From contig PBXX01000038.1 of the NCBI GenBank assembly GCA_002727755.1, positions 13,922 to 25,323 on the forward strand: DNA of 11,402 nt, in the 5' to 3' direction. The translations under genes and the position numbers were made by a program. The DNA is from Gammaproteobacteria bacterium. GTDB lineage: Bacteria > Pseudomonadota > Gammaproteobacteria > Pseudomonadales > Pseudohongiellaceae. The notes beneath the pieces were generated by a model. That model ran no database searches, was not told the DNA's origin, and saw only the letters and a list, made by a program, of their open reading frames with translations. The stretch's first letter is position 1. Every line of letters starts with the position of its first letter. This document shows positions 1 to 6,953 of this stretch, one piece after another.

Positions 1-71
1 CCAAGGACAACCCCAAGAAGCATCGCTCCTAGAATTCTTTTCCATAGTGCTATTTGAAACCACACATTCAT
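1..71 (-). CDS. N-terminus of a probable dicarboxylate/amino acid:cation symporter (partial, runs off left edge)
   Basis: Reading the minus strand from an ATG at 71-69 gives an open frame to the window edge: 23 complete codons beginning MNVWFQIA and continuing LWKRILGAMLLGVVLG. The start of the first membrane helix, with a basic residue pair followed by a Gly-spaced hydrophobic run, closely resembles the N-terminus of DAACS-family carriers such as GltP and DctA, which import glutamate, aspartate or C4-dicarboxylates with H+ or Na+ across the inner membrane. Only the N-terminus is visible, so the substrate cannot be assigned and the family call rests on a short match. No strong Shine-Dalgarno sequence precedes the ATG; a GAGATGG stretch lies about 10 bases upstream. 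The gene is divergent from fpr and would share the 72-223 intergenic region with it. Confidence 0.55.
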   Translation of the reverse strand, partial: MNVWFQIALWKRILGAMLLGVVL

Positions 72-223
72 TTTCAGTTAACCATCTCTATAAGCTTCAA
101 AAATCCGTCTCAGTTTTTCACCAAACCAATCAATTTATTAGGTCGTTATTTACTCTTGATGTGAGACTATATAAATTCATACCATTCTTCCAGTATCACA
201 CTTCTAATTATCAGGTTATTTTT
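72..223. promoter_or_regulatory. Divergent intergenic region between the symporter-like gene and fpr
   Basis: This AT-rich 152-bp stretch separates two divergently transcribed genes and should hold both promoters. A TATATAAA run at 168-175 could provide a -10 element for fpr, but I see no convincing -35 hexamer 16-18 bp upstream, so no exact promoter is claimed. An AGGTT at 213-217 sits about 6-8 bases before the fpr ATG at 224 and is the likely ribosome-binding site. The plus-strand frame stays open through this region back to an ATG at 47, but that stretch encodes no reductase-like sequence and overlaps the divergent gene. Confidence 0.4.
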
Positions 224-967
224 ATGCCACAGTGGGTTGAGGGAAAGATTGCGGAAAATATTCATTGGACTGACAATCTTTTTACGTTAAAAATTGATGC
301 TGACATTGATAAATTCGCCGCTGGTCAATTTACAAGTGTGGCTTTAGACATTGATGGCGTGAGAATCGCCCGCCCCTATTCATTCCTTAATTCACCAGAT
401 CAAAGGCCACTCGAATTTTTTTTCTACACTGCCATAGAAGGAAAATTATCTAACGCTTTAGTCAAATTAAAGGCCGGAGATAGCGTATGGATCAAAAAAC
501 AAGCCAATGGCTTCTTTGTGTTGAATGAAATTCCACCATGCAAAGATATCTGGATGCTTGGGACAGGCACAGGAATAGCGCCTTATCTATCGATACTGAA
601 AACACCCGTTGTTTGGGAACGATTTGAGAAAATAGTTCTGATCCAAGCTGTCAGAACTCGGGCTGATTTACGCTACCAGGAGCTAATCACGAACCTAGAA
701 AACAAATTTGAAGATCAATTTTTTTTCCGGGCCTTCGTTAGCAGGGAAAACATAGAAGGAACCTTCCATGGCAGGATTACAGCTAGTCTTGAGGATCGAT
801 CATTAGAAAAGCATCTGGGTTTGGATCTAAATGTTGAAAATTCTCACATTATGCTGTGCGGAAACCCCGAGATGGTTAAAGATTCAGTCGAGATATTAAA
901 GCGGCGGGGTTTTTCAAAACACCGTCGGAGAAAGCCAGGACAAATTACCGTAGAAAACTATTGGTAA
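224..967 (+). CDS. fpr: Ferredoxin/flavodoxin--NADP+ reductase
   Basis: This 247-residue cytoplasmic FAD enzyme moves electrons between NADPH and ferredoxin or flavodoxin, supporting iron-sulfur and reductive metabolism and oxidative-stress responses. It matches bacterial Fpr over its whole length. The N-terminus MPQWVEGKI parallels E. coli MADWVTGKV. The FAD-binding RPYS motif is at residues 50-53. The NADP-binding stretch GTGTGIAPYLSIL is at 113-125, and CGNPEM is at 212-217. The chain ends in YW, the C-terminal aromatic typical of this subclass that packs near the flavin. The frame is open upstream to an ATG at 47, but the start at 224 is chosen because homology begins there, an AGGTT ribosome-binding site precedes it, and the length then equals the family norm of about 248. 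The gene is convergent with the amidase gene, 10 bp away. No SoxS or other operator could be identified. Confidence 0.96.
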   Translation: MPQWVEGKIAENIHWTDNLFTLKIDADIDKFAAGQFTSVALDIDGVRIARPYSFLNSPDQRPLEFFFYTAIEGKLSNALVKLKAGDSVWIKKQANGFFVLNEIPPCKDIWMLGTGTGIAPYLSILKTPVVWERFEKIVLIQAVRTRADLRYQELITNLENKFEDQFFFRAFVSRENIEGTFHGRITASLEDRSLEKHLGLDLNVENSHIMLCGNPEMVKDSVEILKRRGFSKHRRRKPGQITVENYW

Positions 968-977
968 AAAAAGATCA

Positions 978-2642
978 TTATGGGTAGTTAGCTGGAGCTT
1001 TGCGGGCCGCCAGAATTTTTTCAATGTTCAACCCAACATCCACGAGCAGTTGTTCTTGGAACGAAGGCGCAATCAAGGTTAGACCCACTGGACGACCGTC
1101 CGACTCATATCCCATGGGCAGGGTAAGCGCCGGGTAATTCGCAAGAGCCGCGATGCTTGCTTGATGATTATTAACTCCAAGCAGAATATCGATTCCTGAC
1201 TCGGCGAATAAGCGATCCAATGAAGTTTGTCCCCAAGCTCTTAATTCAGCTCCTAAGTCCTCCAACTCCTCTTCTGACAAATTCAAATCAACCATTAAGT
1301 CCACTAACGCCTGGCCATAGGGTGCCCTAATTTCTCGATCAACCAAGTTGAATTCTTGAAGGGCGGAGACTGAGTCAATCTCAACTGAAGCAGAAGCATT
1401 TTTTTGAAGGTAACTAACCAAATCTCTCTTCATCTCTGCACCTAAGAACTCACTGAATCGAGGATGCCTTTCATTCTGAAAATCAACCTCCTGCAAATTA
1501 AAACCGTTCTCAGATAGCAGACGAAGAGCGTTTTGATATTGCATATTGTCAGCATAAGTAGTGAGGATACCAAGTGTTCCGTTATCTGTAGGCGCTTGTC
1601 TTATGATCAACCGCAGATCTTCGCTTAAACGAGGCATTGCTGGATCCTCTCGGTCAAAGCCGACCATAGCATTAAAAAGCGTTACCACATCTGCCACTGA
1701 GCGACCCATTGGTCCGACGGTGTCAAGCGTAGACGAGATAGGCACCACCCCTGACCTACTTAAAGATCCCGTTGTTGGCTTTAAACCAACGAGGGAATTA
1801 GCACTGGAGGGAGATAAAATGGAACCCGAAGTTTCCGATCCTACTGCAACTGCGGCGTAGTTGGCGGCAATGGATGCTCCACTACCTGAACTAGAACCAC
1901 CCGTACCAAAATCCAATCGACCGTATGGGTTTAACGTTTGACCGCCAACTGCACTATAGCCAGAAGGACAGTCTCTACAAAAAAAATACGCCCACTCACT
2001 CAAATTTGCCTTACCGAGTACAATCGCTCCCTGCTCTAAAAGTCTGTCGGTTATAAAAGCATTGGTCGTATGATTTTCTATTAAAGCCGCTGCCCCAGCC
2101 GTTGTCGGTATGCCTGCAAACCCAATATTGTCTTTTAATAGTACTGGAATGCCAAAAATAGAGTTTTTATTCCGTCCCTCGCTCTTGAGTTGAATCTCAT
2201 CAAGTTGGCGGGCACGCCCAATCGCGTCAGGATTCAAAGAAATGACGCCGTTAATAAAGCGACCATCATCCGATTCCATTTTTCGTATTCGGTAGATATA
2301 GAAAGTAACAAGCTCCTCGTACGACAAATCACCAGAATTCACAGACTCCTGCAGCTCAGATATAGATTTTTCCACAATCAATTCCGAAAGGCGCATGTAC
2401 TCGGCTTCGCCAACATTTTCCAAGGCTTCTTGAAATGGCTCCCACAAGGTATTCTTCTCTCTTAATCGAGAATTAAGTAATTTATAATGCATACTTTGGT
2501 CGGCATGTTGAGTAAGCAGGGCAAGCATTTGCGCCTCAATTTTGCTCAAGCTTTGGGTAGGGTCAGCAGCGAAGCAATAACCAAAGATCAAGGGTAAAAT
2601 CACTATTCGGTTTAGGAGTCGCTTAACTCGTTTCATATTCAT
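978..2642 (-). CDS. Exported amidase of the amidase-signature (AS) family
   Basis: This 554-residue protein has an N-terminal signal peptide: a basic n-region MNMKRVKR, a hydrophobic core to about residue 21, and a likely cleavage near FAA-DP at 24-27. It therefore probably acts in the periplasm or outside the cell. The AS fold is clear. LLKDNI supplies catalytic Lys170. The Gly/Ser-rich GTGGSSSGSG at 246-255 supplies the cis-Ser, probably Ser250. GSETSGSI supplies nucleophile Ser274, with the 24-residue Ser-Ser spacing seen in fatty acid amide hydrolase. The family hydrolyses C-N amide bonds. A signal peptide and an unlinked locus argue against GatA, the tRNA amidotransferase subunit; exported peptide amidases are closer in type, but the substrate is unknown. 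Two ATGs compete: 2642 and, two codons on, 2636. The only nearby purine-rich element, AAAGAA, abuts the first ATG but is well spaced for the second, so translation may start at 2636. Confidence 0.93.
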   Translation of the reverse strand: MNMKRVKRLLNRIVILPLIFGYCFAADPTQSLSKIEAQMLALLTQHADQSMHYKLLNSRLREKNTLWEPFQEALENVGEAEYMRLSELIVEKSISELQESVNSGDLSYEELVTFYIYRIRKMESDDGRFINGVISLNPDAIGRARQLDEIQLKSEGRNKNSIFGIPVLLKDNIGFAGIPTTAGAAALIENHTTNAFITDRLLEQGAIVLGKANLSEWAYFFCRDCPSGYSAVGGQTLNPYGRLDFGTGGSSSGSGASIAANYAAVAVGSETSGSILSPSSANSLVGLKPTTGSLSRSGVVPISSTLDTVGPMGRSVADVVTLFNAMVGFDREDPAMPRLSEDLRLIIRQAPTDNGTLGILTTYADNMQYQNALRLLSENGFNLQEVDFQNERHPRFSEFLGAEMKRDLVSYLQKNASASVEIDSVSALQEFNLVDREIRAPYGQALVDLMVDLNLSEEELEDLGAELRAWGQTSLDRLFAESGIDILLGVNNHQASIAALANYPALTLPMGYESDGRPVGLTLIAPSFQEQLLVDVGLNIEKILAARKAPANYP

Positions 2643-2680
2643 TTCTTTGAAAATATCTGGCAGTGTGGAAAAATAAAGTG

Positions 2681-2710
2681 TTGGTTTGAGATAGTAGTTC
2701 TAACCATAAT
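2681..2710 (+). promoter_or_regulatory. Candidate promoter for the coiled-coil protein gene
   Basis: TTGGTT at 2681-2686 and CATAAT at 2705-2710, separated by 18 bp, resemble sigma70 -35 and -10 hexamers (4/6 and 5/6 matches). They would start a transcript near 2717, leaving a leader of about 48 bases before the ATG at 2765. The -10 coincides with the candidate -10 of the opposing amidase promoter. This is a prediction from sequence only. Confidence 0.35.
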
Positions 2711-2731
2711 GCGAATACTTAATTTCATCAA
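2703..2731 (-). promoter_or_regulatory. Candidate promoter for the amidase gene
   Basis: On the minus strand, TTGATG (plus-strand 2731-2726) and TATGGT (2708-2703) are spaced by exactly 17 bp and each match the sigma70 consensus at 4 of 6 positions. Transcription would begin near 2696, leaving a leader of about 55 bases. The -10 overlaps the plus-strand candidate -10 at 2705-2710, so the two promoters could not be occupied at once if both are real. Confidence 0.33.
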
Positions 2732-2764
2732 ATAAAAAATCGTTTTCCGCGAGCGAAGGGAATT

Positions 2765-3790
2765 ATGAAAATCATTGCAATAAGCTTTGGCTGTTTGACG
2801 ATAGCGCTGCTCGCACACTCCGCATTCACATTAAGGACCACCAACGCCGAACTGGCCCACGAGTTAGAGATCGCAGGCTCATACCAGCGACAAGCACAAG
2901 AACTAGCCTCGCTTAATACTCAGCAGAAATTGGCTTTCGACGCTAGTATCGCAGAGCTCCAAGAGTCCTTACTAAAGATGGAATCTCAACTATCGGACCT
3001 GTCCGCAGCGCTAGAGGTAGCCAAAGAACAAATAGACCCAGACTATCAACAAATTTTGGAAAGAGCCCGAGCAGAGGCTGCCAAGGAGATCGATTCAACA
3101 AGGAGTACAAGCAACAGTCAGGGGGCCTTTTCTATATTTTCTAATTCTGAAGTGACTCGAAAATTGGCCGAGGAACGAACCGCATCAAACTACACCGATT
3201 ATGTTACTGCTGCCAATCTCAGTCCGTCTGAAGGCGAGTTGTTTCTTGAAGCCTTGACATCATTTCACGACGAGCGGTATCAGATGATTGACCTCCTCAT
3301 GCAGGGCAATCTTTCCAATGATCAGGCACTTGCTTATTTTGGGCCAAATGCCATCACTCACAACCTCTCGTTTGGCCTCACAACAGATCAGCAGGATCTG
3401 CTTCGAGCTTATAATCTTCGATCAAGCAGAAATGCCGCCAAAACGGTTTACTCGAGCCTTCTTGATCCTTCGGGAACTTTGCCGGAATCTGAGACGCAAC
3501 CCATGTTGGATGTCTTGCTCGATGAACTCTACTCCGAGGAAAATAATTACGGCTCACTCGTGAGTGCGGATGGCAGCATGAAAAGCGCATACGAAACGAA
3601 ACTACAGGCTCTTGATCGGGCTCACACAAGAGTCCAAAGCGAATATAGTGGGGCAGAATTGGTTCAATTTGACCAACTTATCGAGAGTTTAACCGGCACT
3701 GTAGACGTGGTGCTTGAAGCTAACGAAGATGCTTCGGGAAACATGAATATCAGAAACATGCGTATCAGCTCAGACAACTTACCGAATTGA
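2765..3790 (+). CDS. Membrane-anchored coiled-coil protein of unknown function
   Basis: I do not recognise a family for this 341-residue protein. Residues 3-20 form one hydrophobic segment after a single Lys, either an uncleaved signal anchor or a signal peptide, so most of the chain should lie in the periplasm. Residues about 25-110 are rich in Ala, Glu, Gln and Leu with heptad-like spacing and no Pro until 92, typical of a coiled coil. A Ser-rich linker (111-128) leads to a mixed helical domain at about 130-310 with no Cys and no evident catalytic motif. The C-terminal NMNIRNMRISSDN could be a short beta strand. AAGGG at 2756-2760 is well placed for the ATG at 2765. It precedes the M16 peptidase gene by 82 bp in the same direction, so a shared process is possible but unproven. 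A structural or scaffold role is only an inference. Confidence 0.85.
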   Translation: MKIIAISFGCLTIALLAHSAFTLRTTNAELAHELEIAGSYQRQAQELASLNTQQKLAFDASIAELQESLLKMESQLSDLSAALEVAKEQIDPDYQQILERARAEAAKEIDSTRSTSNSQGAFSIFSNSEVTRKLAEERTASNYTDYVTAANLSPSEGELFLEALTSFHDERYQMIDLLMQGNLSNDQALAYFGPNAITHNLSFGLTTDQQDLLRAYNLRSSRNAAKTVYSSLLDPSGTLPESETQPMLDVLLDELYSEENNYGSLVSADGSMKSAYETKLQALDRAHTRVQSEYSGAELVQFDQLIESLTGTVDVVLEANEDASGNMNIRNMRISSDNLPN

Positions 3791-3808
3791 GATTGATAGT
3801 GATCTCAA
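3787..3808. repeat. 7-bp perfect inverted repeat at the gene end / upstream of the M16 gene
   Basis: TTGAGAT (3787-3793) and ATCTCAA (3802-3808) are perfect inverted arms around an 8-base centre. The left arm includes the TGA stop of the coiled-coil protein gene. No U-run follows, so it is a poor intrinsic terminator. It sits where the -35 of the TATAAT at 3824-3829 would fall, a position typical of an operator, but chance occurrence cannot be excluded. Confidence 0.35.
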
Positions 3809-3829
3809 TAGGCAGGCGTGACATATAAT
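3801..3829 (+). promoter_or_regulatory. Candidate promoter of the M16 peptidase gene
   Basis: A perfect TATAAT lies at 3824-3829, 43 bases before the start codon at 3873. The sequence 17 bp upstream (GATCTC, 3801-3806) does not resemble a -35 hexamer, and there is no TGn extension. If used, this promoter would be weak or activator-dependent. The inverted repeat at 3787-3808 overlaps its -35 region. Confidence 0.4.
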
Positions 3830-3872
3830 CGTACAATGATTAGCAGTAACGTACTAAAAGGGGTTCAAACAA

Positions 3873-6842
3873 ATGAATTTGCAGTCTAGATTAAGCCAGC
3901 AGGCAAGATTTGTTCTAACACTCATGATGATTGGTGGTCTCGTCTCGTGCGGGGATTCCAATACATCGCAACCGGAACTCGATACGACTGCTAGTCAGAC
4001 CCTTGGCTATACAAAAATAAATGAACCCAATGCAGACGACCCGCTTGATGCGCAAATCTACGAATTAGACAACGGGCTAAAGGTTTACTTGACGGAAAAT
4101 CATGAAGAACCAAGATTTTATGCGGAAATAGCGGTACGCGCTGGAAGTAAACACGACCCAGCTGATGGCACCGGCCTCGCTCACTACCTTGAGCACTTGC
4201 TGTTCAAGGGTAATCAGAACCTTGGCACTTTGGACTATGAGGCGGAAAAGCCCTACCTCGACGAAATCGTTAACCTCTACGAAGAGCATTTCTCTGCGAC
4301 TGATGACGAAAGAAGGGCAGAGATTTATAGCGAAATCAACAGAGTGGCTCAAATCGCGGCGGAATATGCGGTCCCCAACGAAATAGATAAAATTTATAAC
4401 TCAATGGGCGGAACCGGGCTGAATGCCCACACTTGGTATGAAGAAACTGTTTACAAAATAGGACTGCCATCCAATCGTCTAAAGCAATGGGCTGAAATTG
4501 AGTCAGATCGATTCGTTAATCCCGTTTTTCGCCTGTTTCACACAGAGCTTGAAACTGTCTACGAAGAAAAGAACCGCTCTTTGGACAACGCTGGTCGGAT
4601 AATTGGTACTGCAATCGACGAACTTCTTTACAAGGTACACCCCTATGGCCAACAGCCTACAATAGGCACTGTTGAACATTTAAAGAACCCTTCTTTAGTT
4701 TACATACAGAACTACTTTGACACATATTATGTGCCAAACAACATGGGAATATTTATTAGCGGTGATATAAATATAGAAGAGACCATCGCGCTAATAAGCG
4801 AGAAATTTGGTCACTGGATCCCAAAGCCCATACCTGAGGTTGGCCCATGGTCAGAACCGCCTATTGAAGGTGCTGAAAGGCGCACTGTGCAGTATCCTGG
4901 AGAAGAACAGGTTTCGATCGCATTCAGAACTGCTGAGAATGGACACGAAGACAAGGAAGCATTAGTTCTTGTAGATATGATTCTGGACAATCGAACAGCA
5001 GGTTTAATTAATTTAAATTTGACCCAACAACAGCTCGTTTCAAGCGCAGGGTCGTCTCCCCTTTTCTTAAATGATTATGGGTCTCAAAATCTTTATGGTG
5101 TGCCAAAGCCAGACCAATCCTTGGAAGAAGTCGAACAGCTTTTACTCGACCAACTCGAGCTAATTAAAGTCGGTGAGTTTGAAGACTGGATCATCCCAGC
5201 GATTATTAATGACTTCAAAAAGAATGAAAAAGCAGGCCTTGAATTCAACCGTGCGAGAGTCGATACCATGCGACAATCTTTCATCGAGGGTTCTGACTGG
5301 GATTATCACATTGCTGAAATTAACAGGATGGAACAACTCACGAAAGACGATGTCGTCGCAGTCGCAAATAAATATTTTGGAGACGACTACGTGTCAGTTT
5401 ATCGTGTGGATGATCAGCACGTAATTCCTCCGGTTGAGAAGCCACAGATAGACCCTGTCACCATTGATCCGACGCGACAATCAGAGTTCGCAGCGAATAT
5501 CCTAGCCATGCCTTTTGACGAAATCGAACCGGCCTTTGTTGAGGCTGACGCTGACTATCGGGTCATAGAATTCGCCGAAGGAGTCGACCTGTACTATGCT
5601 CCGAACCCACTAAACGACTTATTCACCTTTTCCATTGGTGTTGAAGTTGGCACTGAAGAAAACGAAAAACTCGGACTCTCTGCCACGCTTTTAGACGTCG
5701 CAGGAACTCCGACACTATCGAATGAAGAATTAAAGAAAGAATGGTATCGAATGGGCTCAGAATTCAGATTTGGCGCAGGCGAAAATTCCTCGGCGTTTAC
5801 CGTTTCCGGATTGGATGATGAATTTGAAAACTCGTTAGCGCTAATGATGGAATTAGTTAATAATCCTGTTGCCGAGCAGGAAACCTTAGACCAGTTAAAA
5901 GGAATTTTGATTAAATCTCGGAACGACCAGAAGAGTTCGCCTCCTGCAATTGCTCAAGCTCTGTATATGTACAACCGCTATGGCGAAGAATCACCTTTGC
6001 TCGAAGCACTTACAACCCAAGAGATCCTAGAAACAGACTTGAATGAATTGACATCACTTCCATCAAATTTACTGAACTATCGACAAACCATTGCCTACAC
6101 AGGTTCAATGCCCCTCGAGGATCTAGTTGAAGTGCTTCGAAGGTCGTATCCAATAGCGGATGACCTCCAAGAAACGCCAGAGTTTAGATTACGTACTGCT
6201 AGACAGATAGAAGACACTGAACTTAAGGTGGTAGACCAGCAGACTGCCCAGGCCCAAGTTCGAATAGAGTTTGCAGACGGCACCTATAACCCTGATGATG
6301 CTGTTCTTTCTTCTATTTATACGAATTATTTTGGCAGTGGTATGTCAAGCGTTGTATTTCAAGAACTCAGAGAGGCTCGGGCCCTTGCTTATTCAGCCCA
6401 GGCCCGATATTCGCAGGGTAGTCGTGAGAATGCCGAAAATTTAATGTTAGGTGTCATCGGAACACAAACTGATAAAACAGTGGATGCGCTTACCGCTTTT
6501 CTAGACTTAATAGACAACATGCCCCGTTCTTCGGAAAGATTTGAGGAGTCAGTAAACTCCCTGCTCAATCGTTATAGGACAGCCAAGCTGAATTTTAGGG
6601 AAGTTATTGGAGCAGTTAGAAGCTGGGAAAGACTTGGATTTGAAACTGACCCGAGGCGAGAACGCTTCCGGCAATTACAAGACGCGAGTTTAGAAGAGTT
6701 GTTAGCTTTTCAGCAAGAGCACATACAAAATCGTCCAAAACTTATCTCAATAGTCGGCGATCTTTCGATTATTGATAAAAACGAATTAGAACAATTTGGA
6801 ACCGTTGAAGAAGTTCAAGTGGATCAATTATTCGTGGAATAA
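3873..6842 (+). CDS. M16 family (insulinase/pitrilysin-like) zinc metallopeptidase, predicted lipoprotein
   Basis: This 989-residue peptidase is predicted to be anchored in the envelope: a type II signal peptide ends in the lipobox LVSC, making Cys26 the lipidated residue. The inverted zinc motif HxxEH is H104-Y-L-E107-H108, in the setting GLAHYLEHLLFKG typical of active M16 domains. ELETVYEEKN at 225-234 supplies the downstream glutamates; by alignment with insulysin E232 would be the third zinc ligand and E225 its conserved partner. Between them lies an insertion of roughly 50 residues (about 125-180), as I recall from other bacterial secreted insulinase-family proteins. The C-terminal half (about 560-980) is a second M16 unit without HxxEH but with the ELREARALAY motif at 831-840 (R833, Y840), which in insulysin contacts substrate. 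Family members cut short peptides or unfolded segments in a closed chamber. AAAGGGG at 3857-3863 is a strong ribosome-binding site. The substrate is unknown; peptide turnover in the periplasm is the simplest inference. Confidence 0.94.
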   Translation: MNLQSRLSQQARFVLTLMMIGGLVSCGDSNTSQPELDTTASQTLGYTKINEPNADDPLDAQIYELDNGLKVYLTENHEEPRFYAEIAVRAGSKHDPADGTGLAHYLEHLLFKGNQNLGTLDYEAEKPYLDEIVNLYEEHFSATDDERRAEIYSEINRVAQIAAEYAVPNEIDKIYNSMGGTGLNAHTWYEETVYKIGLPSNRLKQWAEIESDRFVNPVFRLFHTELETVYEEKNRSLDNAGRIIGTAIDELLYKVHPYGQQPTIGTVEHLKNPSLVYIQNYFDTYYVPNNMGIFISGDINIEETIALISEKFGHWIPKPIPEVGPWSEPPIEGAERRTVQYPGEEQVSIAFRTAENGHEDKEALVLVDMILDNRTAGLINLNLTQQQLVSSAGSSPLFLNDYGSQNLYGVPKPDQSLEEVEQLLLDQLELIKVGEFEDWIIPAIINDFKKNEKAGLEFNRARVDTMRQSFIEGSDWDYHIAEINRMEQLTKDDVVAVANKYFGDDYVSVYRVDDQHVIPPVEKPQIDPVTIDPTRQSEFAANILAMPFDEIEPAFVEADADYRVIEFAEGVDLYYAPNPLNDLFTFSIGVEVGTEENEKLGLSATLLDVAGTPTLSNEELKKEWYRMGSEFRFGAGENSSAFTVSGLDDEFENSLALMMELVNNPVAEQETLDQLKGILIKSRNDQKSSPPAIAQALYMYNRYGEESPLLEALTTQEILETDLNELTSLPSNLLNYRQTIAYTGSMPLEDLVEVLRRSYPIADDLQETPEFRLRTARQIEDTELKVVDQQTAQAQVRIEFADGTYNPDDAVLSSIYTNYFGSGMSSVVFQELREARALAYSAQARYSQGSRENAENLMLGVIGTQTDKTVDALTAFLDLIDNMPRSSERFEESVNSLLNRYRTAKLNFREVIGAVRSWERLGFETDPRRERFRQLQDASLEELLAFQQEHIQNRPKLISIVGDLSIIDKNELEQFGTVEEVQVDQLFVE

Positions 6843-6923
6843 TGCTGTTTAAAATATTGTCATACTTAAGAATAAAAATTGAGTAACCCTTCAAGGTTTC
6901 AGGCTGTCTAAAAGAGGATTTTT

Positions 6924-6953
6924 ATGATTGAGTGTCGCTCTGGTAGCCAATGA
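6924..6953 (+). CDS. Possible 9-codon leader ORF coupled to the ABC ATPase gene
   Basis: A start ATG at 6924 follows AAGAGGA (6912-6918), the best ribosome-binding site near the operon start, at about 5 bases. It encodes MIECRSGSQ and stops at TGA 6951-6953, which overlaps the ATPase start codon at 6950 in an ATGA arrangement. The ATPase gene itself lacks a good site directly before its ATG, and its frame is closed by a TAG at 6944-6946, so the ATPase cannot start upstream. Reading the short ORF could deliver ribosomes to the ATPase start by termination-reinitiation. The peptide itself shows no recognisable function and may only be a translation device. Confidence 0.4.
   Translation: MIECRSGSQ

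Noticed and set aside
47-223. N-terminal extension of the fpr reading frame by 59 codons
   Set aside because: It has no similarity to ferredoxin reductases, would make the protein far longer than the family, lacks a ribosome-binding site at its ATG, and overlaps the divergent symporter-like gene. It is better read as the intergenic region.
895-985. Intrinsic terminator between the convergent fpr and amidase genes
   Set aside because: The intergenic space is 10 bp. The A-run at 966-972 has no GC-rich hairpin next to it, so no terminator is supported.
1561-1860. 99-codon plus-strand open frame inside the amidase gene
   Set aside because: It lies entirely opposite the conserved catalytic core of the amidase and has no domain-like composition or ribosome-binding site; it is a shadow frame.
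4245-4412. The insertion between the zinc motif and third ligand of the M16 peptidase as a novel domain
   Set aside because: As I recall, similar charged helical insertions ending in an NE-x-DK-like stretch are common in bacterial secreted insulinase-family proteins, so it is probably a subfamily trait rather than new.
6888-6898. Small palindromic CCTTCAAGG-like element before the ABC operon
   Set aside because: The stem is only four base pairs and lies in AT-rich DNA; it is expected by chance.
6843-6923. Sigma70 promoter upstream of the ABC operon
   Set aside because: TTGTCA at 6857-6862 is a good -35, but no acceptable -10 lies 16-18 bp downstream. A promoter may exist here but cannot be placed from the sequence.
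6924-6953. The 9-residue leader as a RiPP or pheromone precursor exported by the ABC transporter
   Set aside because: It has no leader-core structure, no cleavage motif, and no maturation genes nearby. A role in translational coupling explains it more simply.
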